A stretch of DNA of 64,000 nt. Source: Vibrio maritimus (GTDB taxonomy: Bacteria; Pseudomonadota; Gammaproteobacteria; Enterobacterales; Vibrionaceae). Position numbers and translations under genes: made by a program. Below are positions 29,609-40,815 of this stretch, one piece after another. Below the pieces are notes generated by a model. That model was not told the DNA's origin, searched no databases, and saw nothing but the letters and a program-made list of their open reading frames with translations. The stretch spans positions 787,860 through 851,859 of the forward strand of contig JYJJ01000079.1 of assembly GCA_003263775.1 (NCBI GenBank), in the 5' to 3' direction. Each line of letters begins with the position of its first letter. The first letter of the stretch is position 1.

Positions 29609-30960
29609 TTACTTAAGTGCATCCCATGTTTTCTGGATATCGTTGGCCACATTTTCGGCTGATTTACCACCGCTGTAGTCGACCATTCCTGTCCAAAATG
29701 CGCCTGCACCTATCTTACCTGGCATCAAATCAGAACCGTCGAAGCGGAACGTCGTCGCATCGAGTAAGATCTCACCTTGCTTCTTGAGCGTATCGTTACC
29801 ATAAGCATCGATGTTGACGCCTTTATGTGGGGTTAAGAATCCCGACTGTGCCATCCAAATTTCGTGGGCAATTGGAGACTGTAGGAAAGACATAAACGCT
29901 CTCGCCGCTTTTGAGTCTTTGGTAATACTCCACATGGTGCCCGCACCCAATACCGGTTTACCTAGATCTTTTGACTCATAAGCCGGGAAGTAGAAGAAGT
30001 CGACATCCGCACCCAGCTCTGTGCCTTCAGGGAAGAAACTTGGAATGAATGAAGCTTGACGATGGAGATAACACTTCGCAGGCGAGGTGAACAGGCCTTT
30101 TGGCGAGTCTCGGAAATCCGTCGCCGCAACAGCGCGAGCGCCACCATCCACAAACTTATCGTTGCGAGCAAACCAACCGAATTCTTCAATCGCGCCAACG
30201 ACTTTCGGATCATTGAATTTAAGCTCGTTTGTCGTCCACTTATCATAGTCAGAAGGTGACTGAGTACGAAGCATCATATCTTCTACCCAATCCGTTGCAG
30301 GCCAGCCCGTTGCGCCGCCCGAACCGAGACCGATACACCAAGCGTCTCGCCATCTTCCACGATTTGCTCGGTCAACGCTTTTAGCTCTTCCATCGTTTGT
30401 GGCACTTCGTAGCCCACATCTTCAAAGTTCTCAGGTACATACCAAACCAACGACTTTAAATCGACCTTATAGAAAAATCCATACAAGTGGTCTTCACCAT
30501 CTTTATCTGCAAACGTGCCTAGATCGACCCAAGATGAGCCCGCAGCATAGTTATCGTTTACCCATTCACCCATCTTTGGATCCAGCGGGGTAAGAAAACC
30601 TTTTGAGGCTAAATCCGCTGCCAGCCCAGGCTGTGGGAAGATGGCAATATTTGGAGCACTCCCCGCTTGAACATCGATGGCAATTTGCTGCTCAAAGGAA
30701 TCGGAACCAGAATAGTTCACCTTGGCACCGGTTGCGGCTTCAAAGTAAGCAATGACGCTTTCAACAAGCTCTTTATCTTCGGTTAGCCAAGGGCCAAAAA
30801 TGGTGACGGTTTCACCTTTTAAATCCATGCTTTTGAGCGCTTCGTAGCTCTGCCAATTAAAACGGGCATCTTCGCCAGGTGCGAATTTTAGGTCAGCAGC
30901 AAAAACGACAGAAGTAGAAAGGGTTACAGCGATTGCACTAGCAAGTAGGGAGGTTTTCAT
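29609..30960 (-). CDS. aglE: Alpha-glucoside ABC transporter substrate-binding protein (frameshift)
   Basis: Periplasmic CUT1-family sugar-binding protein, about 450 residues, with signal peptide MKTSLLASAIAVTLSTSVVFA. Features include VTIFGPWLTEDKELVESVI near residue 50 and the hinge region FFYKVDLKSLVWYVPENFED. The gene breaks at 30338-30344: one missing C. Repaired, it reads ETPWCIGLGSGGATGWPATDWVED, a segment typical of AglE-like proteins. ATG 30960 is preferred over a TTG two codons upstream because GGAG precedes it. It is the first gene of the transporter operon, divergent from the LacI regulator. Confidence 0.85.
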
Positions 30961-31044
30961 CAGCAAGACTCCATGTATTGAGATACTTTTTATTTGTCTT
31001 TAATGTCCTTGGCTTTTCGGATTACTGCACATACAACTAAACAA

Positions 31045-31058
31045 CTTAATCGGTTAAG
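31045..31058. promoter_or_regulatory. LacI-type operator candidate 1 (aglE/aglR intergenic)
   Basis: CTTAATCGGTTAAG is a 14-base palindrome with a central CG and six of seven paired positions, the form bound by LacI/GalR regulators. It lies 85 bases upstream of aglE in the divergent intergenic region (30961-31276). Confidence 0.55.
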
Positions 31059-31211
31059 CCAGTACTAACTACCTTAAAACCTTATTGACAATTCGACCAC
31101 TTTCTAACCAGTTCTTGTGCCATCGATCATGTTTTATGAACATAAGCTTTCAATAGGATGACAAAGATCAAACTATTTAGTGCGGCTAAAAAACTCACAC
31201 TTCCAATCCTT

Positions 31212-31225
31212 CTTAATCGTTTTAG
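31212..31225. promoter_or_regulatory. LacI-type operator candidate 2 (near regulator start)
   Basis: CTTAATCGTTTTAG shares its left half and central CG with the site at 31045 and pairs at five of seven positions. It lies 51 bases before the LacI-family gene, suggesting autoregulation. Confidence 0.42.
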
Positions 31226-31276
31226 AATTAGTAGAAATCGTTCGTCACTATTGACCAATAGCTATTAGGGATTGCT

Positions 31277-32296
31277 ATGCAGCGCAAGAAGCCCACTCTC
31301 AAAACGGTAGCAGCACATCTGGGTGTCTCAACGGCGACTGTCTCAAATGCCTTCAATCGCCCCAGCCAACTCTCTAAAGGGTTAAGAGAGAACATCCTGC
31401 ATGAGTGTGAAAAGCTTGGCTATACAGGCCCAAGCAGCACAGCACGTAGCTTACGCACGGGAAAAACGGGTGTAATTGGCGTACTGCTGGCGGACAATTT
31501 GGCATACAACTTCACTGACCCTGTGGCGACCGAGTTTTTAGCCGGCGTATCTAAAGCGTTGGACGAAGCGCATGTGAATATGTTGCTGCTTCCCCCGAGC
31601 AAAGAAAACTACCAAAACACTCAAGTTGAGACTATCCCCGATAGCTTTATCGTCTATGGCAAGCCCGTTGATACCAGCATTGTTGATCTGATATTGAGGC
31701 AACATAAGCCTGTCGTCGCGGTCGATTTTTCAATACCGGATATTCCATCTATCAATATTGATAACCACAAAGCGAGTTACGATATTGCCAAACACGCTAT
31801 TCATAGCCCAAGCGACAATGTGCTAATTTTGGGGCTCAGGCTAGAGCCATCAACATCCCTTTCACTGGCCAACCTTGATAACCTTTACTCCAGTGAAGAA
31901 TCGGTTTCACGTTGCCGCTTTGAAGGTTACAAACAAGCGTTAGAAGAAAACCATATCGCACTGTCGAATGAGAACATTTGGCAAATCCACGACCTGGAAG
32001 AAACCAGTCTAAAAACCATGTTACGAGGCACACTGACGGCGCCCAAAAAGGTTGATGTTCTGCTTTGCATGAGTGACAAAATCGCCCTCGCCGCGCTCGC
32101 GGTATCACAAGAGCTCAACCTATCGATTCGAATTGTTGGCTTTGACGGCATTCCACAAGCCGCCGAATCCGGACTAACAACCGTTCAACAACCCATTGCA
32201 AAAAAAGGCCAAATCGCTGCGCAGATGGCGCTTGGCCAACTACCCTACGAATCTATTCAGCTGGAAACGGAGCTTATTATTCGCAGCAGCAGTTAG
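31277..32296 (+). CDS. aglR: LacI-family regulator of the alpha-glucoside system
   Basis: 339 residues. The N-terminal LacI headpiece is clear (TLKTVAAHLGVSTATVSNAFNRPSQLS, read in two parts) with the hinge KLGYTGPSSTARSLRTGKTGVIGV. The sugar-binding domain follows, with the usual C-terminal GFDGIPQAAESGLTTVQQP. It is divergent from aglEFGK and 32 bases upstream of the alpha-glucosidase, so it likely controls both. The symbol follows position and is provisional. Confidence 0.82.
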   Translation: MQRKKPTLKTVAAHLGVSTATVSNAFNRPSQLSKGLRENILHECEKLGYTGPSSTARSLRTGKTGVIGVLLADNLAYNFTDPVATEFLAGVSKALDEAHVNMLLLPPSKENYQNTQVETIPDSFIVYGKPVDTSIVDLILRQHKPVVAVDFSIPDIPSINIDNHKASYDIAKHAIHSPSDNVLILGLRLEPSTSLSLANLDNLYSSEESVSRCRFEGYKQALEENHIALSNENIWQIHDLEETSLKTMLRGTLTAPKKVDVLLCMSDKIALAALAVSQELNLSIRIVGFDGIPQAAESGLTTVQQPIAKKGQIAAQMALGQLPYESIQLETELIIRSSS

Positions 32297-32328
32297 ATCT
32301 TACCTCACTTGCTAAGGAGAACACTTCC

Positions 32329-34009
32329 ATGAGTACGGAACAACTGGAGCAACGTTGGTGGCATGACGCGTGGTTTATCAAATTTATCCGAGAAGTTTTA
32401 ATGACGCCAATGGTGACGGTATCGGAGATATTCCAGGCATTATCGAAAAGCTAGATTATATCCAAGGACTAGGCGCCAACGTGATTTGGCTAAGTCCTGT
32501 ATACAAGTCGCCCATGGATGATAACGGCTACGACATCTCTGGTTATCGAGAGATCGCCCCAGAGTTTGGCACCATGACCGATATGGAAGCACTTTTAAAA
32601 GAGGCCGATAGACGAGGTATAAAAATTGTCATGGACTTAGTGGTCAATCATACCTCTGATGAACACCCTTGGTTCGTTGAATCCAAAAGCAGCAAAGATA
32701 ATCCAAAACGCGACTGGTACATCTGGAAAGATCCTAAAGAGGATGGCAGCGAGCCCAACAATTGGGAGTCCTTCTTCAAACCCAAGGCATGGACTTTAGA
32801 TGAAGCAACCGGTCAATATTACTTGCACCTATTTAGTAACAAACAGCCAGACTTAAACTGGGCAAACCCGGAAGTCAGAGAAGCTATCTACGACATGATG
32901 CACTTCTGGCTTAAAAAAGGCTTGGGTGGCTTTCGAATGGACGTCATCAACATGATTGGCAAGCCATCTGATTTTCCAGACGCCACTATCTTTGATTCTG
33001 GTGTAGCGGGCTGGGAGCATTGGTCAAACAACCTATTGGCTCACCAATACCTTAGAGAAATGCATGAGAAGGTACTAAAACACTACGACGTACTCACCGT
33101 TGGTGAAACGCCATTCACCACTACACTCGATGGCCGCTACTATTCCCATCCAGCTCGTAATGAAATCAGTATGATCTTTCAGTTCGAACACGTCAGCATA
33201 GACCGTGAAGAGCACAACGCGGTGAAAAAAGACTTTGATTTGGTTCAGTACAAAGAAATCATGTCTCGCTGGCAAGAGGACCTGTATCAGAAAGGCTGGA
33301 ATAGCCTCTACTGGAGCAACCACGACCAGCCTAGAACCGTATCTCGCTATGGTTCAGATTCACCAGAATATCGAGTGATCAGCGCAAAAATGCTCGGTAC
33401 TGTTCTACATATGATGAGTGGTACTCCGTATATCTATCAGGGTGAAGAAATCGGGATGACCAACAAACACTTCAACAACATTGAAGAGTTTAACGACTTA
33501 ATGGCGAAGTTCCATTACCAAAAAATGCTGCAACGCGGTATATCCAATGAGGACGCCATCGCCTTTCTGAACGATTTTTCTCGTGATCATGCTCGAGTAC
33601 CCGTTCAATGGGATAGCAGCGAGCATGCAGGCTTCACGACCGGCACACCTTGGTTACCTGTGAACGAGAACTACATCGATATCAATGCAGAGCAAGCTGT
33701 AAACGATGAATCGTCGATATATCACCATTACCGCCAGCTAATCGCCCTGCGTAAAAGCGACGAGTTTGGCAAAGTGATTGTGTACGGCGACCACAAATTA
33801 CTCGACCCTCAAGATAGTGAAGTGTACGCTACATTCGCTCAATTGATGGCAAATCGCTACTCACGATCGCGAACTTCACCCCTCAAACCGTTCAGAGAAC
33901 TTACCCGTACAGTGTCAAACAAATGGTGATCAACAATTATCCTGGCTCATTAAGCTCGATGCACAATATAGAGCTCAAACCGTATCAAGCGCTTGTGGTT
34001 GAGATTTAA
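32329..34009 (+). CDS. aglA: Alpha-glucosidase, GH13 (two frameshifts)
   Basis: Cytoplasmic oligo-1,6-/alpha-1,4-glucosidase, 560 residues after repair. GH13 motifs: MDLVVNHTSDEHPW (region I), GFRMDVINMI with the nucleophile Asp (region II), VGETPF with the acid Glu (region III) and WSNHDQPR (region IV). The start ATG 32329 follows AAGGAG. Breaks: 32368-32373, where one G restores DAVVYQIYPRSFNDANGDG; and 33843-33849, where one G restores QLDGKSLLTIANFTPQTV and the natural end. It hydrolyses alpha-glucosides imported by AglEFGK and is probably co-transcribed with the LacI gene. Confidence 0.88.
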
Positions 34010-34032
34010 TCTCTATACATCAAATAGTTATT

Positions 34033-34060
34033 AAGCGAATCATTATTGGTTCGCTTTTTT
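34033..34060 (+). terminator. Terminator after aglA
   Basis: AAGCGAATC (34033-34041) pairs with GGTTCGCTT (34048-34056) with one wobble, followed by TTTT. Confidence 0.85.
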
Positions 34061-34241
34061 CATCGGCGCGAGCTCACCTTTTTTAGTCATAGATTACGCC
34101 GATACCACACCAATATGTATTCCCCATCATAATACCCAGCAAAAAATCCCCCTCCAATAACCATATTAAAAACCGTACTCTCAATAGATTTCCAACTAAT
34201 TTCATACACTTTCCTCTGTTAATCACAAAAGAGGAAATAAC

Positions 34242-35486
34242 ATGTCTGATTTTTATGTCATTGATACACAGCACACTCACTTACCGTCTATTGTCGATAA
34301 TAAGGAGGCTCTATTACGTGAAGTTCACAATTATATTGAGACGACTGGTGAGAGAGATATTTTTGAGATTATTATCAATAAAAGAAGCGAACAGCTTGTA
34401 AATTCTGGGCTATCTTCTTGTTCTAGTGGGAATTTAGATAGCCAATATCAATCTGAAAGCATGGCAATATTGATAACGAGCACTGAGCTATTTGGTGTTC
34501 CAAATTTCTATCGTTATGTTGAGCAGCAGTCTCAGTCACTGTTTGGCGGGCTACTGATATTTTGGGCTGAGTATCAACGCTTCATACTCATGCTAGACGC
34601 TCAGCAAGTTGAGACAATAGCGCTCAATGAAGAACTGAAAGTCTTAGCCAAGGTTGAGTTAGAAAACGGATTTCACGCTGAGCTTGTGCAGAACATCGAG
34701 GCAGACTGCAGGAAATTTCTGACGTACTTCTCCGATCAACCTCTAAGGCTCTCCAACGCCAATGCTCTGATGAACTTGGAAACCTTCGTGAAGCAGCAGC
34801 ACTGGTATGAAATGCTATTCGAGTTGGATTTATCCGCTCGAGGTGAGCATTTCATTCTTTACCAGTGCGATGAACACGGTAGAAAGACCTTACTCTCATC
34901 TGCGAAAATCCAACGCTGGAACAAAAAAGACGATTGGTTAGCGTTTGCACCATTTTTCCAATCGGACAGTTGGGAGGTCTCATTGAGTGATAGAAACATT
35001 AGAACATTGGAGGCTTCTGGAATGTTTGATGGCTCGTTATCAAACCGCCTCGAGCTGTCAACACCGCAACAGCTCGATCAATCATTTTCACAGAGCTTAG
35101 CGCTTGGTCATGACTGCTGTGAGCTGATTAGGATGGCCGTCAGTGGCTCTACAAGTCGTTTGAATACGATTTTATATCTATCTATCAAACACATCGCTCT
35201 GTTTATGAAACAGGTAGGCATGAAGGGTGTATACGTCATTACGGAGCAACCTGCCCTGTTGTACTTCTTCCAATCAGTCAACTTATATAGTGAGGATCCA
35301 GATTGTTACGTTCCAATGACGAATCAGCAAATAACCCCGACAAAACCATACACATATAAAGGATTAATTTTGAGCGATCCAATGGTTAAAGCTATTGGAG
35401 AATGCAATTATAAGCAGTACTATAAGCAAGTGTTGTCAGCAAGGAAGAAGAGCACGACTCATTTTGCATCATGCCTGAAATTCTAA
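34242..35486 (+). CDS. luxM: LuxM/AinS-type acyl-homoserine lactone synthase
   Basis: Autoinducer synthase of the LuxM/AinS/VanM class (not LuxI), expected to join an acyl chain to S-adenosylmethionine and release a homoserine lactone. 414 residues. The call rests on size, a possible weak match to LuxM C-terminal sequence (GMKGVYVITEQPALLYFFQSVN; YTYKGLILSDPMVKAIG) and, above all, overlap by 16 bases with a clear luxN. AGAGGAAATAAC precedes the ATG. The acyl chain (3-hydroxy-C4 in V. harveyi) cannot be predicted from sequence. The 230 bases upstream hold the aglA terminator and no gene. Confidence 0.83.
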   Translation: MSDFYVIDTQHTHLPSIVDNKEALLREVHNYIETTGERDIFEIIINKRSEQLVNSGLSSCSSGNLDSQYQSESMAILITSTELFGVPNFYRYVEQQSQSLFGGLLIFWAEYQRFILMLDAQQVETIALNEELKVLAKVELENGFHAELVQNIEADCRKFLTYFSDQPLRLSNANALMNLETFVKQQHWYEMLFELDLSARGEHFILYQCDEHGRKTLLSSAKIQRWNKKDDWLAFAPFFQSDSWEVSLSDRNIRTLEASGMFDGSLSNRLELSTPQQLDQSFSQSLALGHDCCELIRMAVSGSTSRLNTILYLSIKHIALFMKQVGMKGVYVITEQPALLYFFQSVNLYSEDPDCYVPMTNQQITPTKPYTYKGLILSDPMVKAIGECNYKQYYKQVLSARKKSTTHFASCLKF

Positions 35487-38361
35487 AATTAGCTTGCTCT
35501 GATACACCAGGACTTATCATGTTTTTGATCGGTACTGGTGTATTGGTTTGGGCGATTTACATGTCATACAAGATGGTGAAGAACCAGTTTAAGGTAGATC
35601 AATCGATCTACCTTCCTTACTGTCTTTATGCATTTTTCATCGCATGTTGGATTTACACCAATGCTTATTTCCAATCGGATTTAATCACTTATTATGATCC
35701 TGATATCGCCCTAGCAATGGCCATAGGGGCAAATATTTTCTGTGCCCTTGCTATTTTGGCGGCATATTGGTTCTCTTGCAAGCTCATCTCCAAAGCTAAA
35801 AATAAAAATATCTCCAGATTACAGTCCGTTATATTAATAGGATTATCAATCCACTCTCTGGTCGTCAACTTAATTCCTGACATGACGGTCATCGATGTTG
35901 AAGTGTATTCATCTGGTAAATTTTTAATTCGCTTTGGAGAGTACAACAAAATATTCTTCCTCACTGCTCCGTTTATCATCGCACTGACATTTCTCAACTT
36001 TGTTCGCGCATGGAAAAGTGACCTCAGACTGACACAACTCAAGTCCGGCTATATGATGGCTGGTGTGATTGTCTTTATGGCGTCCACCTTAGTTGTGATG
36101 ATTGTCATTCCGTATTTCTTAAATGACTTTTCACTGGTATGGGTAGCGCCCACGCTATCGGTACTTGAGCTAATGATAATCGGCTATGCCTGCTATTTAA
36201 CCGCTTTTACAGTGGCCGATATATTACTCTAGTAGGTATTAGTTCACTGGCTAATATCGCTCTGTTCATCGTTCCCGCTGTATTTCTCGCATCCACTGGT
36301 AGTTATCAAAACATAACCTTACTGGGTTGGATTGTTATCACAGGCCTCTTCTATCAAAAGTCACTCAAAAAGGTCTACTGGTTCTTCAATCGATTGTTGT
36401 ATGGGAGCGCCGGTAACAGTATCGACCAAATCTGTAGTCTTGAGTCAGAATTTCGGTTTTCATGTAAAGAAGCGATAGAAAGACTCAATCATATACTAGG
36501 CGTCTCCAACGGTTATGTGCGCCAAACCATTGCCGATAAGGATGCTCAGGTACTGGAGTTTCTGAATAAAGGCGAGCGCATTCTTGTGAAAGATGAGCTT
36601 ATCTATATCCTTAATCATCATATTGACGCTAAAGAAAGCATGGGCGATATCATCGACTATATGGTCACTAATAAAGTGTCACTTATCGTGCCCATTTTTG
36701 ATAATAGAAAGCGAATATCCCACTTGTACCTTGCCAACCAATCTGAGCAACATCCGCTAATTACAGCGGATCAAGTAGTAGGCCTACGTATACTGTTTAA
36801 AGAGGCTAGTCGCTGGATCATTGCAGAAGATAAAGTACGAAAAAGCCAAATCCTGGCGGGCTCTATTGCCCACGAAATACGTAACCCGTTTAGCAAACTC
36901 AAGTATCAGTTCGAGCAGATTGACACCAAAGTCTTGGGTAATGACCCAACAGATTTGGGCAATCACAACTCTGAAGAAATCAAACAACTACACCAAGCGC
37001 TGCATGAGAGTAAGCGTGCAGTTCAATCTGGCACCCGATTTATCGACGCTATGTTGTCAGAGTTAAGAGGTGAATCACTCAAAACCGATCGCTTCTCACC
37101 CCATTCTGCTGGTGAGTTAACGTTAGCTGCGATCAATGACTTCAGCTTTAATAAACCAGAGGATCGTCAACGGGTAAATGTGAATATTGAAGACTTCGCA
37201 TTCTGGGGAGACGACACCCTATTCAGCTTTGTTATTTACAACCTACTAAAAAATGCGACTTACTATTTTGAGCAATATCCACAGAGCAAAATCGACATCG
37301 GTTTTCAGCGACGAGAAAACATCAATACGCTGTCATTTACCGATTTTGGGCCGGGTATCGCAGAGGCGCATCTGGATCAAATCTTCGACGACCTGTTTAC
37401 GATAGGCAAAGGAACCGGCACCGGACTTGGACTTTCGTATTGTAAACGAGTCATGGCCGCCTTTGGTGGTGATATCCATTGTCATTCGCAGCTCGGAAAA
37501 TACACGACGTTTGAGCTCACTTTTCCTGTCGTCGATGAATCCGCATACGAAGTCAAACTGCACAAGCAGCTACAACCCATTTTAGCAAACAAAAAGGCGT
37601 TAGTGATCGCCCCACACACCTCACAGGCTTGGTTTCGACAATGCCTCAATGACGAGTTTTCAACTTTTGTTCAATATGTTACTGATAAGCAACAAGCACT
37701 GAACTACCTGGCTGATACTGACGTTGATTTTGTTCTGGTTGCCGACCTCGAGCCTTCCGCTGCCAGTGAAACTGCAAATGCTATCCATGCTGCGAATCAG
37801 CACGGCACTATCCCGACACTTTTCTGTACCACTCGTACGGAAGAAGAATTGAGCTATGTGGATGCCTTTCAAGCAACATTGCTGACATTCAGCAAGTACA
37901 GCTTTTGGAGCACTTTCGTTAAAGCCGAACAAGCGGGCGCGTTGAAGAAAAAAGAATCCCTCGTGGGTAAAAAAGTGTTGGTTGTCGATGACACCCACGT
38001 CAATCGCCTTCTGGTGCAAAGCTATCTAGTGACAGAGGGTGTAAAAGTTGAGCAAGCGGCGTCCGGTATTGAAGCCATTGAAAAGGCAAAACGAACAAAG
38101 TTCGACCTCATTTTCATGGACATCCGTATGCCCAACATGAATGGTTTTGAAGCATGTGAAGAAATTCGAAAGCTCACGACATCGACGCCCATCGTGTCAC
38201 TATCTGGCGAATGCGGACCGGATGCTCGCCAGTCCATTGCTACACTTATGGATGACTACATCCATAAACCTGCGGATAAAGCCAAGCTCGTAGACATGCT
38301 GCAAAAGTGGTGCAATGGCAACGGCACCACATCGAATAAGGTAAAACAGCTAGAAGCTTGA
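35471..38361 (+). CDS. luxN: LuxN hybrid sensor kinase/phosphatase (frameshift)
   Basis: Membrane receptor for the LuxM signal, feeding phosphate to LuxU/LuxO. 963 residues after repair. The N-terminal part has about nine membrane helices resembling V. harveyi LuxN (ACWIYTNAYFQSDLI; FLNDFSLVWVAPTLSVLE). HisKA follows with the phosphoacceptor in SIAHEIRNPFSK, then an HATPase (NLLKNATYYFEQ; FTDFGPGIAEAH; GTGLGLSYCKRVMAAFGG), and a C-terminal receiver (VLVVDDTHVNRLLV; LIFMDIRMPNMNGFEA). The break at 36200-36204 lies in a helix; one C restores YLTRFYSGRYITLVG. It overlaps luxM. Confidence 0.9.
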
Positions 38362-38393
38362 TTTGGCAAGGGCCAGTGCCAATCTCACCTTAT

Positions 38394-39287
38394 CTAGCTT
38401 TCCTGCTTCCAAGTGGATAACAGCGCGATATGTCTCGGTTCGATACCGCAGCAGCCACCAATAATAGTCGCGCCTAATTCATGCCAATGTTTGGCAAAAT
38501 CAAGATACTCTTCTGGAGAAAAGTGACGAACGGTTTGCATTGCCTCGTTAGCTTGATGTCCCGATTTAATCGGCGTAAAGCTGTTAGCAAACACGCCAAT
38601 TTCCAAACTCCTGTGCTCACGTTGGGTGACGCGATTCACGACTTCAATGGCCTGTCCAATCACTTCTGGAATGGAGCAGTTGAAGAATAGCCCTTTCCCA
38701 CCAGCCTCTAATAATTGCTCGACGGCCTCTTCCACTGTCTCTCCGGAACGAAGCAATGCAGGCTGTTCCAATTCATCTTGTAGGGTAAAGCAAAGGTAGG
38801 CATTTTTTTGAGTTGCATTAAACAGCTCTAGATACATTTTAGCTTCAGCAATGCTGGCAACCGTTTCTGCTAGCCACAAATCAACGTACTCATCTTGCGC
38901 TTGCATCAGCTCTGTGGTGATCGCTTTCGCTCGCTCATATTGAAACAGCTCTGGTCGATAAGAGCCAAATACCGGCGGCAGCGACCCTGCGACAAGCACG
39001 TTACGCGTCGATTCAGACACCGCCTCACGAGCCAGTTTTGCGGCTTTATTGGCAAGCGCTTCACCTTGCTGAGCATATCCCTCATCGCCAAGGTGAAATG
39101 GCACGCACGCGTAACTATTTACGGTAATGATCTCGGAGCCCGCATCGATAAAAGCGTGATGCGCCTGTTTAACCAATTGTGGCGACTCAATCAGCGCTTG
39201 AGCACTCCACAAAGGCTGGGAAAACGGTGCACCGATGCGCTCTAGCTCTCGCCCCATACCGCCATCTAAAATAGTAACTGCTTTCAT
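38394..39287 (-). CDS. Homocysteine S-methyltransferase family protein (MmuM-like)
   Basis: 297-residue barrel enzyme transferring a methyl group, usually from S-methylmethionine, to homocysteine. Motifs are ILDGGMGRELER at the N-terminus, FFNCSIPE near residue 203 (zinc-binding Cys), and IIGGCCGIEPRHI near the C-terminus (two zinc-binding Cys). It converges on luxN. No methylmethionine permease is adjacent. Confidence 0.82.
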   Translation of the reverse strand: MKAVTILDGGMGRELERIGAPFSQPLWSAQALIESPQLVKQAHHAFIDAGSEIITVNSYACVPFHLGDEGYAQQGEALANKAAKLAREAVSESTRNVLVAGSLPPVFGSYRPELFQYERAKAITTELMQAQDEYVDLWLAETVASIAEAKMYLELFNATQKNAYLCFTLQDELEQPALLRSGETVEEAVEQLLEAGGKGLFFNCSIPEVIGQAIEVVNRVTQREHRSLEIGVFANSFTPIKSGHQANEAMQTVRHFSPEEYLDFAKHWHELGATIIGGCCGIEPRHIALLSTWKQES

Positions 39288-39463
39288 ATCTACCTACTGC
39301 TGTTAAAAGCGTGACTAAGAGACGCTATTAAACCACAATTAAGCAAGACATGAATGTGCTAAAAAAATTTGTCCAGTTTCAATAGTTAAAGTAGTGATGC
39401 AATGCACCAGAGCACACCACATGCATATCGTATTCAGATGCCAACTTCACAGCGGAAGACTCA

Positions 39464-40801
39464 ATGACAGTCAAAGAAATACTCCAGATTAAAAACGTTC
39501 GCTACTTTTTAATGTTTCGTAGTAGCTATTTTGCACGCTTCTACTACCCGGTTTTTACTCTACTTTATCTGGACTACGGCCTAACCCTCTCTCAATTTGC
39601 CATGCTCAATGTGGTGTGGGCAGCGACCATCGTTATTTCTGAAGTACCTTCCGGTGCGTTCGCAGATACGTTAGGTCGCAAAAAACTCGTGGTGCTGTCA
39701 TCTATCGTCATGTTCGTAGAGATCGCCATGATTGCCTTTGTTCCCACGGGGAATGCTAACTTAGTCTTCGCGGTCTTTTTGGTCAACCGGGTGTTAAGTG
39801 GATTGGCGATGTCGCTAGCCAGCGGCGCCGATGAAGCGCTCGCCTACGACACGCTAAAAGAACAGGGCAAGGAAGAAATATGGCCGCAGGTTCTGCAAAT
39901 ACAGCTGCGCATCGCATCCAGCGTTGGCATGGTAGTTACCTTAGTTGGCGCAGCCATGTACGATGTCAACGTGATGGGTAATGTCGCGGAGTGGTTTGGT
40001 CTCGCCAGACCAGAAAGCACCCAAGACATCATGCGCATTCCAGTCTACGCGACCTTACTCGTGGCGCTCGTTGCCATCTATGCCGCCACCAGCATGCAGG
40101 AAGAACGTAAAGCCGCACCACATACCGATGGAAAAGTGGCTTCGACGATGGCGAGCCTGAGGCTGACCATGGATACGGCTAAGTGGGTAATAGCGACGCC
40201 ATACGTGATGTTCATCTTGCTCTATTACAGTTTGTTTGAGCACACCTCACGCATGTTTTTGACCATGAACAGTCAGTACTACCGCGCCATTGAGATCCCG
40301 ATTATCTACATCGGTTTTATTGGCGCTGGCGTCAGTGTATTCCAAATCTTATTGGCAGGACAAAGCCGCAGACTGGCCGAGCGTATGGAACCAAAGTCTT
40401 TCATTGCGTTAATGGGACTTGCCGCCATGGCAACCTATTTCTGGATCAGTCGTGGCTGGCCGATTTATGGCGTGATTCCGGCTCTGTTATTGGTGTTCAT
40501 TACCATGACTGTGAATATCTTCATTAGCTATCACCTCAACAGAAAGACCGAATCACACAACAGAGCTACTGTACTCAGCTTCAAAGGCTTAATGTTCAAC
40601 CTTGGATACGGCATGATTGGTATCCTCTATGCGTATTACTACAAAATGGTTTCTCAGCGTTATAGCGAACAAGAAATAGCGCAACATCTCGACTTTTTAG
40701 CGTCTCTGTCGTCGTTTTTCTATTACTTCGCCGCGTTGTTTATCGGGCTCAGCACGTTCTTTTACTTCAGCAACAAAAAGCGTCCTGTGTTCGACCAATA
40801 G
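39464..40801 (+). CDS. MFS transporter
   Basis: 445-residue major facilitator with about 11-12 membrane helices. The motif-A-like loop between helices 2 and 3 is GAFADTLGRKKLVVLSS. A charged central loop (MQEERKAAPHTDGK, about residue 212) separates the halves. No close subfamily can be named. It lies 14 bases upstream of the DNA glycosylase-like gene on the same strand, so the two are probably co-transcribed; a drug or genotoxin exporter is possible (inference). Confidence 0.75.
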   Translation: MTVKEILQIKNVRYFLMFRSSYFARFYYPVFTLLYLDYGLTLSQFAMLNVVWAATIVISEVPSGAFADTLGRKKLVVLSSIVMFVEIAMIAFVPTGNANLVFAVFLVNRVLSGLAMSLASGADEALAYDTLKEQGKEEIWPQVLQIQLRIASSVGMVVTLVGAAMYDVNVMGNVAEWFGLARPESTQDIMRIPVYATLLVALVAIYAATSMQEERKAAPHTDGKVASTMASLRLTMDTAKWVIATPYVMFILLYYSLFEHTSRMFLTMNSQYYRAIEIPIIYIGFIGAGVSVFQILLAGQSRRLAERMEPKSFIALMGLAAMATYFWISRGWPIYGVIPALLLVFITMTVNIFISYHLNRKTESHNRATVLSFKGLMFNLGYGMIGILYAYYYKMVSQRYSEQEIAQHLDFLASLSSFFYYFAALFIGLSTFFYFSNKKRPVFDQ

Positions 40802-40815
40802 TAAATGAGGTGTTT

